Shown here in pieces: positions 42,957 through 52,073 of a stretch of DNA of 64,000 bases. The translations under genes were made by a program, and so were the position numbers. This DNA comes from Enterococcus larvae (GTDB lineage: Bacteria > Bacillota > Bacilli > Lactobacillales > Enterococcaceae): contig NZ_JAEDXU010000001.1 of NCBI RefSeq assembly GCF_017830045.1, positions 496,001-560,000 of the forward strand. Reading direction: 5' to 3'. The stretch's first letter is position 1, and every line of letters starts with the position of its first letter. Under the pieces are notes generated by a model that saw only the letters and a list, made by a program, of their open reading frames with translations, was not told the origin of the DNA and did not search any database.

Positions 42957-42998
42957 AAAAAATATCCGAAGCACCGTTTAACTCAAGGCGCTCCGGAT
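42957..42998 (-). terminator. Terminator of the yjdI-yjdJ pair
   Basis: ATCCGGAGC pairs with GCTTCGGAT (one wobble) on the minus strand, followed by ATTTTTTG. Confidence 0.8.
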
Positions 42999-43026
42999 GT
43001 GTCTTCTATATGCTGATAAGTGCTGT

Positions 43027-43302
43027 TTATTTCCTCAGTACATCGCCGTATTCAGACTTTGTATCAAATTCTTTTTTTGCAAATGGACACAGAGGGATGA
43101 TTTTTTTATTCTCTTTGCGCGCTTTTTCCACACCATTCAAGACAAGCTTTTCAGCTAAGCCCTGTCCTCTGTATTGAGGATCAACAAAGGTGTGATCGAT
43201 GATCATCATTTCTTCTCCGGCATTTGACCAAGTCATTTCCCCGATTTCTTCGTTGTTATCGTTGAAAAGCACAAAGCGCTCGTTTTCTTCTTTTATTTCC
43301 AT
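43027..43302 (-). CDS. YjdJ-like GNAT-type acetyltransferase domain protein
   Basis: A 91-residue minimal acetyltransferase: GEMTWSNAGEEMMIIDHTFVDPQYRGQGLAEKLV holds the acetyl-CoA loop (Q/RGQGLA), then IIPLCPFAKKEF. Same family as E. coli YjdJ. The start at 43302 is two bases after the yjdI stop; a longer in-frame reading overlaps yjdI. Acceptor unknown. Confidence 0.85.
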   Translation of the reverse strand: MEIKEENERFVLFNDNNEEIGEMTWSNAGEEMMIIDHTFVDPQYRGQGLAEKLVLNGVEKARKENKKIIPLCPFAKKEFDTKSEYGDVLRK

Positions 43303-43304
43303 GC

Positions 43305-43577
43305 TTATTTTCCGTCCTTTCTGATATATTTGAGTGCACCGCTTGGACAAGTATTGATCACACGAATGTCATCTTCTACCGTTCCGCTATCAGCGATGAT
43401 CCATGGACGTCTACCCACTTCAAATACATCCGGATTTCCTCGGACGCAATTCCCTATATGCGCACAAATATCCTTGCTGTAATAGATGTCGATTCCCTCG
43501 CCAGCATATCTTCTGTAACCATTTTCTAAAAGCATTTCTTCTGTTACTGTCTTCCCATCAATCTTACTTCCATCCAT
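43305..43577 (-). CDS. YjdI-like (4Fe-4S) mono-cluster protein
   Basis: A 90-residue protein with a divergent 4Fe-4S domain: cysteines in DICAHIGNCVRGNPDVF and NTCPSGALKYIRK. Paired with the YjdJ-like acetyltransferase as in E. coli. Role unknown; the conserved pairing suggests a joint function. Confidence 0.85.
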   Translation of the reverse strand: MDGSKIDGKTVTEEMLLENGYRRYAGEGIDIYYSKDICAHIGNCVRGNPDVFEVGRRPWIIADSGTVEDDIRVINTCPSGALKYIRKDGK

Positions 43578-43676
43578 CTAAATTACCTCCTTAACGTTCA
43601 GCGGCGGCAATGTCACCAGCTTCATCACTATACCTCTTGATTCTATCAGGGAATATTTTATAAGACAAATAATTAT

Positions 43677-43730
43677 CCTTCTCAATTAGGCAGCCTCATT
43701 GAGAAGACAATATTTTATCATTGTCTTCTC
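43677..43730. other. Overlapping alternative hairpins
   Basis: CTTCTCAAT/ATTGAGAAG (43677-43706) and GAGAAGACAA/TTGTCTTCTC (43701-43730) share GAGAAG, so only one can form at a time. No gene or ribosome site depends on them visibly. Confidence 0.4.
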
Positions 43731-43740
43731 CTGATAAATA

Positions 43741-43794
43741 GAAAAAAGGAGAAGGAAATAACTTGTGCAGTATGAACACAACCTTTTCCTTCTC
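43741..43794 (-). terminator. Terminator of pncB-nadE
   Basis: GAGAAGGAAA and its near-complement (with an inner TTGTG/CACAA pair) form a long stem followed on the minus strand by CCTTTTTTCT. Confidence 0.8.
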
Positions 43795-43817
43795 GCTATC
43801 AAGTTTGCTATTTTATA

Positions 43818-44645
43818 TTACTTCCAGAAATCATCAAATACAGTGATTGGTAAATGACGTTTGTGCTGGGTTTTCTTATACCAGCCTTCAAGCTTTTCTT
43901 CAGCCTGAGGAGAAATATCTTTTCCTTCTAAGTAGTCATCAATATCATCGTAAGTCACACCTAAAGCAACCTCATCAGCTACTAACGGTTTTCCATCTTC
44001 CAGATCTGCTGTCGGCACTTTAAGGTATAAGGCTTCCTCCGCACCCAATTCCTTAAGCAGTGCTTTGCCTTGGCGCTTGTTCAAACGGAATAACGGTAAA
44101 ATATCTGCTCCGCCATCTCCATACTTCGTAAAGAAACCTGTGATATTTTCAGCAGCGTGATCCGTTCCAATTACCGCACCGGCATTGTCCCCAGCCACGG
44201 CGTATTGAACGATCATTCGCTGACGAGCTTTCATATTACCTTTATTGAAATCGCTGATGGACTCACCATTAACCTCTATAGCCTGTACACATGCATCGAC
44301 AGCAGGACGGATGTCCACTCGCAATGAGCGATCCGGCTGGATAAAGGAGAGTGCCTTTTGTGCATCCTCTTCATCTGCTTGTGTTCCATATGGCAAACGA
44401 ATGGCAATAAACTGGTAGCCCTCATCGTTTGTTTCAGCCCTCATTTCTTCTATTGCAAGCTGAGCTAAACGACCGGCAAGACTAGAATCTTGCCCACCAC
44501 TTATTCCTAAAACAAAGGTTTTTAAGAATGGATGCTTATAAAGGTATGCCTTCATGAAATCAATACTCTTTCGAATTTCTTCCTGCGGATCAATCGTCGA
44601 TTTTACACCTAACTCTTCAATAATCGCTTGCTGCACTGGCTTCAT
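43818..44645 (-). CDS. nadE: NH3-dependent NAD+ synthetase
   Basis: Final step of NAD synthesis, amidating deamido-NAD with ammonia and ATP. The 275-residue protein has the PP-loop [15 protein letters not shown] (near 48-62) and [22 protein letters not shown]. The ATG at 44645 follows GGAGGG by about 8 bp. Directly downstream of pncB: nicotinate salvage genes in one operon. Confidence 0.96.
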   Translation of the reverse strand: MKPVQQAIIEELGVKSTIDPQEEIRKSIDFMKAYLYKHPFLKTFVLGISGGQDSSLAGRLAQLAIEEMRAETNDEGYQFIAIRLPYGTQADEEDAQKALSFIQPDRSLRVDIRPAVDACVQAIEVNGESISDFNKGNMKARQRMIVQYAVAGDNAGAVIGTDHAAENITGFFTKYGDGGADILPLFRLNKRQGKALLKELGAEEALYLKVPTADLEDGKPLVADEVALGVTYDDIDDYLEGKDISPQAEEKLEGWYKKTQHKRHLPITVFDDFWK

Positions 44646-44659
44646 ATACGATCCCTCCA

Positions 44660-46132
44660 TTAATTGCTTTCGCTGAATGCCTTGACATCTTTTCTAACTT
44701 TTTCCAATAAGCGCATCTTATGATTCCAACAGTCTGTTGACAAATCAACTGGATATTTCTGCGGATTCAAATCACGCTTGTATTCTTCCCAAAGAGAATC
44801 AAGATTTTCTTTTGCATAATGCTTGATTTCATCAAGTGTCGGCAAATCGTAGACACGCTTACCGTCAACGAAAATTTCCTGAAGTACAGGTCTCGCATCA
44901 AAATCGCGAACCGTTTTATTGATAAATGTGTGTACAGGATGGAACATGAAAATTTCATCTTCTTTTCTAGGATCTTCATCCCATAAAGTAACATAATCAC
45001 CTTCAGATTTTTTATCTGACTTGCGTGTGATTCGCCATACTTGTTTCTTTCCAGGCGTCGTTACCTTCTCTGCATTGCTGGATAGCTTGATTGTATCCTG
45101 CATCACACCATTTTCATCTTCAATAGATACCAATTTGAAAACAGCACCTAGCGCTGGTTGATTATAGGCCGTGATCAATTTGGTTCCTACACCCCAAACA
45201 TCAATTTTGGCCTTCTGCATTTTCAAATTCAAAATCGTATTCTCATCTAAATCATTCGATGCATAAATCTTCGCCTCTGGGTAACCAGCTTCATCCAGCT
45301 GTTCTCTGACGCGTTTAGAAATATATGCCATATCCCCACTGTCGATCCGAACACCAAGGAAGTTGATTTTATCCCCCAGCTCATTTGCTACTCGAATAGC
45401 ATTTGGCACACCTGATTTCAAGGTATCATACGTATCAACAAGAAAGACGCAATCTCTGTGGGTTTTTCCATAAGCCAGAAACGCATCGTAATCATTTCCA
45501 TAAGACTGAACAAGAGAATGGGCATGGGTTCCGCTAACCGGGATACCGAAGATCTTTCCGGCACGCACATTACTTGTCGCATCTGCTCCCCCAATATAAG
45601 CAGCTCGAGTTCCCCAAATCGCTGCATCCAGCTCCTGCGCACGACGTGTCCCAAATTCCATCAATGGATCATCACCGATCACTGATTTTATCTTAGCTGC
45701 CTTTGTTGCAATCAGGGTCTGGAAATTTACCATATTCAGTAACGCAGTCTCAACTAATTGGCATTGCGCTAAGGGTCCTTCAACTTGAATCAACGGCTCA
45801 TTGCTGAATACCAAATCCCCTTCAAGGGCAGAACGGACAGTACAAGTAAATTTGAAGTTTTCCAAATAGGTCAGAAACTCTTCTGGATAATCCTCAGCCT
45901 CTCTTAAATATTCAATATCTGTACTTGAAAAAGTCAGATTCTCAAGGTAATTTACCAAACGCTCCAAGCCGGCAAAAATCGCATAGCCATGACTGAAGGG
46001 CATTTCTCTGAAATAACATTCAAATACAGCGTGCAAATCTGCACGTTCCAACTCCCAATAGGTCTTCATCATGTTGATCTGATAAAGATCCGTGTGCAAC
46101 GTCAAACTGTCATCTTGATAATTTTTCTCCAT
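44660..46132 (-). CDS. pncB: Nicotinate phosphoribosyltransferase
   Basis: Converts nicotinate and PRPP to nicotinate mononucleotide. The 490-residue protein opens [18 protein letters not shown] and contains [19 protein letters not shown] (catalytic histidine region) and [14 protein letters not shown]. The start at 46132 follows GAGG by 7 bp. A palindrome lies 73 bp upstream. Confidence 0.95.
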   Translation of the reverse strand: MEKNYQDDSLTLHTDLYQINMMKTYWELERADLHAVFECYFREMPFSHGYAIFAGLERLVNYLENLTFSSTDIEYLREAEDYPEEFLTYLENFKFTCTVRSALEGDLVFSNEPLIQVEGPLAQCQLVETALLNMVNFQTLIATKAAKIKSVIGDDPLMEFGTRRAQELDAAIWGTRAAYIGGADATSNVRAGKIFGIPVSGTHAHSLVQSYGNDYDAFLAYGKTHRDCVFLVDTYDTLKSGVPNAIRVANELGDKINFLGVRIDSGDMAYISKRVREQLDEAGYPEAKIYASNDLDENTILNLKMQKAKIDVWGVGTKLITAYNQPALGAVFKLVSIEDENGVMQDTIKLSSNAEKVTTPGKKQVWRITRKSDKKSEGDYVTLWDEDPRKEDEIFMFHPVHTFINKTVRDFDARPVLQEIFVDGKRVYDLPTLDEIKHYAKENLDSLWEEYKRDLNPQKYPVDLSTDCWNHKMRLLEKVRKDVKAFSESN

Positions 46133-46204
46133 TATGAAACCTCGATCCTTTATTTTTAGCACCTCAGCTATTCAATCATAGTTCATTCGATGCTTTTTTC
46201 CTAA

Positions 46205-46217
46205 AGATACACTATCT
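46205..46217. promoter_or_regulatory. Palindrome AGATA-CAC-TATCT upstream of pncB
   Basis: A perfect 13-bp dyad about 73 bp before the pncB start. Its 11-bp core is identical (as the complement) to that of the dyad at 30726-30740. Confidence 0.45.
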
Positions 46218-46467
46218 AGCTAAAGCACTGTTCCACCCATCTACTATCAATGAAACAATTAAGAAAACTCCAACAACAGGCTCATGGTAAAAGTTAAAAA
46301 CAAATAAACATTCCCTCGGTGCTTCATCAACACCTACACTTGATTGTTATATTGATCTCTGTTTTTATTTCAGAAAGAGTTTCTTCCATTTTCAACAATG
46401 CTTTCATTTCATTTTATCAAAAAAAGAACAGAATACCTAGAGGATGTTACTGAAACCTCTCGTTTTA

Positions 46468-46533
46468 AGCAATAAGCCGGAAAGTCCAACAGTGATTTCA
46501 CCTATTTCGGACAATTCCCGACTCATTACCAAT
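46468..46533. repeat. Degenerate copy of the 178-bp hairpin repeat
   Basis: AAGCAATAAGCCGGAA followed about 50 bases later by a degraded complementary arm (CGACTCATTACC) matches the inner hairpin of the full elements in reverse orientation. Both ends are lost. The rest of the 450-bp interval 46133-46580 shows no gene. Confidence 0.6.
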
Positions 46534-46580
46534 GGCATTGAACCCTATTACTATCAAAACTTTTCAAAGTCTTCACTCAG

Positions 46581-47207
46581 CTAGTTTAAATGCTTATAGA
46601 AAAAAATGGCTAGTTGCGTACGATCCCTCAGCTCAAGTTTTTCAAGCAGTACACTGATGTAATTACGGACAGTTCCCTCGCTGAGAAACAGCTCCTTCGC
46701 TATTTCCTTATTATTCAAGCCTTCTGCAATCAACGATAAGGTGGTCAATTCTCTTTCCGTCAAATCAACACTACAGCTTTTATCAGTTTTGCCAGTCTGC
46801 AAAAGCTCAGGAAGCTTATCGATCACTGCATGCCCAAAGACTGATTGTCCATTTTTGGCTGCTTTGATTGAAGGAACGATTGCTTCCATGTTCTGCTTCA
46901 GCAAATAACCTTTTACTCCAAGTTTTAGTGCCTCTACAATATATTCGTCATCAGAAAAGGTTGTCAGCAATAGGATTGCTGCCTTTGGTTCCTCTGTCAA
47001 AATTTTTCTAGCAGCATCCAGTCCTGTACTTTCCCCCATCCGAATATCCATCAATAGAATATCCGGTGCCAGCTCTTGATACAGCTGCACAGCTTCTTCT
47101 GCTGAATGGCCGATCCCGATCACCTCTATTTCCTGACTGGCTTCGATGATCGTTTTCAATGAGGTCGTAACTAAAAAATCATCATCTACCACTACTAATC
47201 GAATCAT
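46581..47207 (-). CDS. LuxR-type response regulator (LnrK-like)
   Basis: A 208-residue NarL/FixJ regulator: receiver domain with VVVDDDFLV, phospho-acceptor Asp in DILLMDIRMG (near 54), and a C-terminal LuxR helix-turn-helix (LTERELTTLSLIAEGLNNKEIA). It overlaps the kinase gene by 4 bp. The likely targets are the divergent ABC genes, by way of the dyad at 48387-48400. Closest known arrangement: LnrJK (YfiJK) of B. subtilis. Confidence 0.92.
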   Translation of the reverse strand: MIRLVVVDDDFLVTTSLKTIIEASQEIEVIGIGHSAEEAVQLYQELAPDILLMDIRMGESTGLDAARKILTEEPKAAILLLTTFSDDEYIVEALKLGVKGYLLKQNMEAIVPSIKAAKNGQSVFGHAVIDKLPELLQTGKTDKSCSVDLTERELTTLSLIAEGLNNKEIAKELFLSEGTVRNYISVLLEKLELRDRTQLAIFFYKHLN

Positions 47208-48313
47208 ATATTCTCTCCTTCATATTTTGGAAATATCGCAATCAGCGAAAACCCGTTTTCCGTTTGATGATGGTTCAACCGACCGCCAAGCTTTGAAAGA
47301 CGCTCCTCCATACTCGTCAAACCGATACCTCGTGCTGTGATATCCATTACTTTCTTTTGTGTACCGTTGTCAGAAACAGTCAGCTTATAAAAACCAGGCT
47401 GCTGCTTGAAGCGAATCGTCGCTTTGCTGGCGTTGCTGTGCTTCATGATGTTTGACAGTGCTTCCTTGACAATCATGATACAGGCCAACTTACAATCTCT
47501 ATCCAAGTATTCTGGAAACTCATCAGTCAGCTCCACTTCACAAAAATGAAAACTATCCAGGATTTTTTGCATAGCGATCGATAAGCGCAGCGATTCATCA
47601 TGCAGATCGTGAACACTGGCTCGAATATTATCCATTCCCTCAGTCACCGTTTCCTTCAGCTGTCCCAAAGGTGCTTGAAGCACTTCTTGTTGATTGATTG
47701 TTTGGATTGCACCGATTTGAAGTAGACTACTGGATAATAGGTGACCAACATTGTCATGAATATCCCGCGCAATCCGATTCCTTTCATTCGACACTTCCAG
47801 TGAGATCATCGTCTCTTGACGTTCCTGTCGTTCCGCCTCTTGCTGCTGCAAAGAATAAGTCAGAGTCAGGAGTTCATCCTCCAACGACTGCTTCCCTTCA
47901 TTCGAATGATACTCTTCGATTTGTCGATAAGCTAAGTAGGCTGCGAGAAAGCATAGAGCAACAATAAAGCATTTGCTTAGCATGCTGTGCTGGTCATTAG
48001 ATAAAAGAAAGACCGTTAAAAGACCAGTATTCACTATTGAGCTGCCGTAGTTTTCATCATAAAGTCCATCGTAGAATAAAAAAGGAACAAAAAATACAAA
48101 TTCCTTCCACCAATAGGATGCTGCCAAAAAAAGAAGCACAGCAACAACAGATAGCTTTGGTTGTTGTACCACCCAAGTGATCATACTCATCAAGAGTGCC
48201 AGCAATACAAATATGACCCGCTCGCTTTGATAAGAATCACTGACCAGAAGCAGAAAACAAAAAAAGAGCAGTATCCCTTTTTCTATGAAATTACTTAATT
48301 TGAATGTATTCAT
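47204..48313 (-). CDS. Membrane sensor histidine kinase, HisKA_3 family (LnrJ-like)
   Basis: A 369-residue kinase with about five N-terminal membrane segments, a short coiled coil, the phospho-acceptor motif ERNRIARDIHDNVGHLL (His near 187) and an ATPase domain (TVSDNG, then TARGIGLTSMEERL). There is no extracellular sensor domain of any size, so it probably senses membrane-embedded compounds, as LnrJ does. Translated with its response regulator. Confidence 0.9.
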   Translation of the reverse strand: MNTFKLSNFIEKGILLFFCFLLLVSDSYQSERVIFVLLALLMSMITWVVQQPKLSVVAVLLFLAASYWWKEFVFFVPFLFYDGLYDENYGSSIVNTGLLTVFLLSNDQHSMLSKCFIVALCFLAAYLAYRQIEEYHSNEGKQSLEDELLTLTYSLQQQEAERQERQETMISLEVSNERNRIARDIHDNVGHLLSSSLLQIGAIQTINQQEVLQAPLGQLKETVTEGMDNIRASVHDLHDESLRLSIAMQKILDSFHFCEVELTDEFPEYLDRDCKLACIMIVKEALSNIMKHSNASKATIRFKQQPGFYKLTVSDNGTQKKVMDITARGIGLTSMEERLSKLGGRLNHHQTENGFSLIAIFPKYEGENI

Positions 48314-48386
48314 CTATATGATCTTCCTCCCAATAGGAAAATTTCCATTACTATCATTCCGACCAGTCACTCAAATCACTAAGATT

Positions 48387-48400
48387 GTGACAAATGTCAC
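48387..48400. promoter_or_regulatory. Dyad GTGACA-AA-TGTCAC, candidate response-regulator site
   Basis: A perfect-arm 14-bp palindrome in the 214-bp divergent region. AGTCACT, a half-site-like motif, recurs at about 48365 and 48416. The site lies about 60 bp upstream of the -10 of the ABC genes, a typical activator position. Confidence 0.55.
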
Positions 48401-48443
48401 ATTACTTTATGAGGATAGTCACTCATCAATCCGCTTTCACTCA

Positions 48444-48451
48444 TGTATAGT
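48444..48451 (+). promoter_or_regulatory. Extended -10 (TGTATAGT) of the ABC transporter genes
   Basis: TG-extended -10 with no good -35, as expected for an activator-dependent promoter. Confidence 0.5.
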
Positions 48452-48527
48452 TACATTATAAATGAAAAAAGAAGAAACTGCGGAAATAGTTGAGGAGTTT
48501 CTATAAAAAAATAAAGGAGTACTGACT

Positions 48528-49463
48528 ATGATTATCGAAATTAATGACCTCATCAAGCGCTATGGAAAATTGGTTGCTTTGAACCATTTCAATCTTCAAG
48601 TACAAGAAGGAGAAATCCTTGGATTGCTTGGTCCCAACGGCAGCGGAAAATCGACAGCCATTAATTGTATGCTCTCCCTTCTCTCTTATGATAAAGGTGA
48701 AATCAAAATTTTTGGGAAAGACATGGCCCCTGAGCAATACGATATAAAAAAAAGAATTGGCGTTGTCCCTCAAGAAGTCGCTGTCTTTGAAGAGCTGACC
48801 GTAATAGAAAATATTGATTACTACTGCGGCCTTTACATCACAGATAAAAAGGAAAGAAAACAGCATGTGGAAGATGTCATCGAGCTAGTTGGACTGGAAG
48901 ATTTCAAAAAGTTCTTTCCAAAAAAGCTAAGCGGCGGATTAAAACGACGTCTGAATATTGCTTGTGGGATTGCACATAAACCTGAATTGATTTTCCTTGA
49001 TGAGCCGACAGTCGCAGTCGATCCTCAAAGCCGAAATAAAATTCTCGACAGTATCAAAGAGCTGAATCGACAGGGCGCAACGATTATTTACACAACTCAT
49101 TACATGGAAGAAGTTGAGCAGCTGTGTGATAACATCGTCATCATCGAAAAAGGACAGGTTATCGCGAAAGGAACAAAAGAACAATTGAAAGCCATGATTC
49201 ATATGAATGAAAAAATAGTGATCGAAGTTCCAATGTTCCCAGATGCTGTCAAAGAACAGCTACTTGCTTTACCAGGCATTCTGGATGTCTCCTATGACAA
49301 CGCCTATGTCACCATTAACACAGAAGAAACAAAACGAGTGTTTACACATATCCTAAAGATTTTGGAAGAAGAGCAAGTCGCTTTTGGAAATTTCCAGACG
49401 CAGCAGCCGACATTAAATGATGTTTTCTTGGAAATCACTGGTCGTGAGTTACGGGACCAATAA
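48528..49463 (+). CDS. ABC exporter ATPase (LnrL-like)
   Basis: A 311-residue ATP-binding subunit: Walker A GPNGSGKST (near 38-46), signature LSGGLKRR, Walker B LIFLDEPTVAVD, and a C-terminal extension of about 90 residues. Its length equals my recollection of B. subtilis LnrL (YfiL). It is followed by two permease genes and faces the two-component genes. Probable role: ATP-driven export of, or resistance to, a membrane-active compound; the compound is unknown. Confidence 0.9.
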   Translation: MIIEINDLIKRYGKLVALNHFNLQVQEGEILGLLGPNGSGKSTAINCMLSLLSYDKGEIKIFGKDMAPEQYDIKKRIGVVPQEVAVFEELTVIENIDYYCGLYITDKKERKQHVEDVIELVGLEDFKKFFPKKLSGGLKRRLNIACGIAHKPELIFLDEPTVAVDPQSRNKILDSIKELNRQGATIIYTTHYMEEVEQLCDNIVIIEKGQVIAKGTKEQLKAMIHMNEKIVIEVPMFPDAVKEQLLALPGILDVSYDNAYVTINTEETKRVFTHILKILEEEQVAFGNFQTQQPTLNDVFLEITGRELRDQ

Positions 49464-49534
49464 TAGTCCTAGGACTTGACTCATACGAAAATAAAGGAAA
49501 AATGAAAACAGCACTACAACAAAGGAGGATATGT

Positions 49535-50677
49535 ATGTTTACTCATTTATATATTTATCGGCTAAAGGTTTTACTAAAAGACAAGCCGTTGATGTTCTGG
49601 ACCTTTATGTTTCCAGTCTGTATGGGCATATTTTTTACAGCAGCCTTCAGCGGTTTGGATGACCGAACGTATTTCGACCAAGTTCCTGTCGGAATCGTTC
49701 AAGAAGGAAATAATGCTCATTCAGAGACATTCATTGAAACAATGAATGCGCTCGAAAGTGACGGTACAAAAATGCTGAAGCCAGTTACACTCACAAAAGA
49801 GCAGGCAGCAAAACAACTGGATGATGGGGATATTTATGGCTACTATGTCCTCTCTGATTCTGATATTAGTTTGAACCTGAATCAACAGGGCATTCAGCAG
49901 AGTTTATTGAGCACCTTTTTAGATCAGTTTCAACAGGCACAAAAAACTGTCGCTGCACTTCAACAAGAAGCGCCTGAGCTATTAGCTACTGAACTGGCTG
50001 CTTCCATTGGAAAACAGCAAAATTTCATTCAAGTAGCAAATAAAACAGCCAGCAAAGGAAGTACAAAGAGCTTTTTCTTCTTCACGCTAGTTGGCATGAG
50101 CTGCATGTTCGGTTTCTTTTGGGGATTATCCAATACAAACGACGAACAAGCCAACCAATCTGCTAACGGCATTCGTTTAAGTATGGCACCACAAAACAAA
50201 ATAAGTATTGTTTTGGCCAACCTTGCCGCTGCCTTTACGGTATTTGTCACAGAACTGTATATCATTCTGGCGATTTTTCGCTTTGTCTATCAAGTCGATT
50301 TTGGTACCCGCTGGAACTGGATTCTACTGACCTGCACAATTTCAGCTTTGACTGCTATTTCTATGGGAATGTGTATCGGGAATCTGCTAAAGGTTCCTTT
50401 GGATCAAAAAATCTCTCTTGGTGTGACCTTCCAGATCGTCTGCAGTTTCCTTGCAGGCATGATGGTCCCGGATGTGAAGTACCTGATAAGCAAGTATGTC
50501 CCTATTCTTGGGCAAATCAATCCAGTCAACCTGGTCAGCGAAAGTCTTTATAAGCTTTACTATTATGAAAATATCGACAGCTTCTATATCAACCTGATCT
50601 GCCTACTTGTTCTTACAATTATTTTTGTACTGCTAAGCTTTGTCTACGAAAGGAGGGCCCAATATGTCAGTGTTTAA
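49535..50677 (+). CDS. ABC-2 type permease (LnrM-like)
   Basis: A 380-residue permease with one N-terminal membrane helix (MFWTFMFPVCMGIFFTAAF), a large extracytoplasmic loop (about 45-185) and five or six C-terminal helices. I chose the ATG at 49535 after AAAGGAGG. It overlaps the next permease gene by 14 bp; the two probably form a heterodimer with the ATPase. Confidence 0.88.
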   Translation: MFTHLYIYRLKVLLKDKPLMFWTFMFPVCMGIFFTAAFSGLDDRTYFDQVPVGIVQEGNNAHSETFIETMNALESDGTKMLKPVTLTKEQAAKQLDDGDIYGYYVLSDSDISLNLNQQGIQQSLLSTFLDQFQQAQKTVAALQQEAPELLATELAASIGKQQNFIQVANKTASKGSTKSFFFFTLVGMSCMFGFFWGLSNTNDEQANQSANGIRLSMAPQNKISIVLANLAAAFTVFVTELYIILAIFRFVYQVDFGTRWNWILLTCTISALTAISMGMCIGNLLKVPLDQKISLGVTFQIVCSFLAGMMVPDVKYLISKYVPILGQINPVNLVSESLYKLYYYENIDSFYINLICLLVLTIIFVLLSFVYERRAQYVSV

Positions 50678-51854
50678 AACATTTTACTATATTCTAAGAG
50701 AAAACAAGATCAGTGTTATTCTTGGTTTTGCTGTCAGTATCGGCATCTCCTTCATGTATGCTGGAAACTTAAACTCTAGTGAAACTTCCTTTGAGGCTAC
50801 AGAGTCAAAAATTGCAGTATTCAATAAGGATGATTCAACAGAAGCTGAAGCCTTGATCGACTATTTAAAAGAAACCATGGATTATGTTGCATTTGAAGGG
50901 AATCAAGAAGCCATTGACGATGCTCTCTATTTTGAGGAATTAAGCTATGTTTTGGAGATACCAAAAGGCTTTGGTGCATCGCTGCAATCAGGAAGCTTAG
51001 AGATGAAACTCTCGGTTCAAGTCAAAGCCGGCAGTTTTAACCAAGTTTATGTCGATAATATCATCAATCATTATCTTTCAACCTACCAATTTTACACAGA
51101 AGCATTCCCGCAAAAATCAGCTGCAGAAATCAGCCAGTTAACTATGGAAAATGTTACTGAAAAAGGACAGATCAACTTTGATAAAAACTTTAATCAGCTT
51201 GAAAAGAATCAAGGAACTGCAGGAGTTTTCAACGTTATTTCTTACGGGTTGTTCATGACGATTTTCAGCGGCATTTCTATTGTAAACTTAGCCTTTAATC
51301 GAGATGAAATTCGACGCCGCAACAGCTGTTCGCCGATTTCTAAAAAACGGATTTCACGTCAATTGCTGACCAGCAGTCTTTTGTTTTCCGGTGCTGTATG
51401 GGCGGCATTTATTGCCTACACACTAGTCTATACACGAATAGGTTTCAATGAATATACGCTCTACTTCTTGGCAAATTCCCTTATATTCTTAGCTGCTGTT
51501 ATTGCCTTCAGCATTTTCATTACCGGGCTGATCAAAAGCTCGGAGCTGATCGGTGCGGTCAACAACACCTTTATTCTGGGTAGTTCCTTTATCGGAGGGG
51601 TTTTCGTTCCCTCGGCAATCCTGCCGGATGTTGTGAACAAGATTGCCTCCTTCACACCTACCTATTGGTTTGTCCGAAACAATGAACTGATTGGCGGTAG
51701 TCTGAAGCTAGATAATGATTTTTTGAAGGATTTCCAGTTCAATGCCTTCGTTTTATTGATTTTTGCCTTGATTTTCTTTCTTTTGGCTATGCTGACGAAG
51801 AAAGAGCGCGGCGGTTTGAAGATTTCTCTATTCAGAAAAACAGCATCACAATAA
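50664..51854 (+). CDS. ABC-2 type permease (LnrN-like)
   Basis: Second permease, 396 residues, same plan as its neighbour: N-terminal helix (ISVILGFAVSIGISFMYAG), a long outer loop (about 35-190), then membrane segments including IFSGISIVNLAF and a final FVLLIFALIFFLLAML. The start follows AGGAGG inside the end of the previous gene. A full repeat element follows 30 bp after the stop. Confidence 0.88.
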   Translation: MSVFKTFYYILRENKISVILGFAVSIGISFMYAGNLNSSETSFEATESKIAVFNKDDSTEAEALIDYLKETMDYVAFEGNQEAIDDALYFEELSYVLEIPKGFGASLQSGSLEMKLSVQVKAGSFNQVYVDNIINHYLSTYQFYTEAFPQKSAAEISQLTMENVTEKGQINFDKNFNQLEKNQGTAGVFNVISYGLFMTIFSGISIVNLAFNRDEIRRRNSCSPISKKRISRQLLTSSLLFSGAVWAAFIAYTLVYTRIGFNEYTLYFLANSLIFLAAVIAFSIFITGLIKSSELIGAVNNTFILGSSFIGGVFVPSAILPDVVNKIASFTPTYWFVRNNELIGGSLKLDNDFLKDFQFNAFVLLIFALIFFLLAMLTKKERGGLKISLFRKTASQ

Positions 51855-51883
51855 AGGCTAGAAGACTCTCTAATGATTTATAC

Positions 51884-52061
51884 AAATAAGAGAGTGGGAC
51901 AATAATCTGTTGCCACTCTTTTCCATACCCTAAATCCGAATAAACGGCGAGTCAGAAGTAGCTCCTACGACAATAAGCCGGAGTTCAACAAAAATTTGTG
52001 AAACAATTTTCGTGAATTCCGGCTTATTGCTTGTAGCTAAACACTTCTGTCTCAGCCTCTT
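51884..52061. repeat. 178-bp hairpin repeat (EFAR-like), copy B
   Basis: Same as copy A at 26591 except for two changes (near 51943 and 51982). The second change turns an A:T pair of the long stem into a G:T/G:U wobble, so the RNA structure is kept. It again lies between convergent genes with a T run on each outward side. Confidence 0.92.
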
Positions 52062-52073
52062 TTTTATTTTATA

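Noticed and set aside
48501-48866. Minus-strand frame opposite the ABC ATPase
   Set aside because: Shadow frame over a P-loop protein; no supporting signals.
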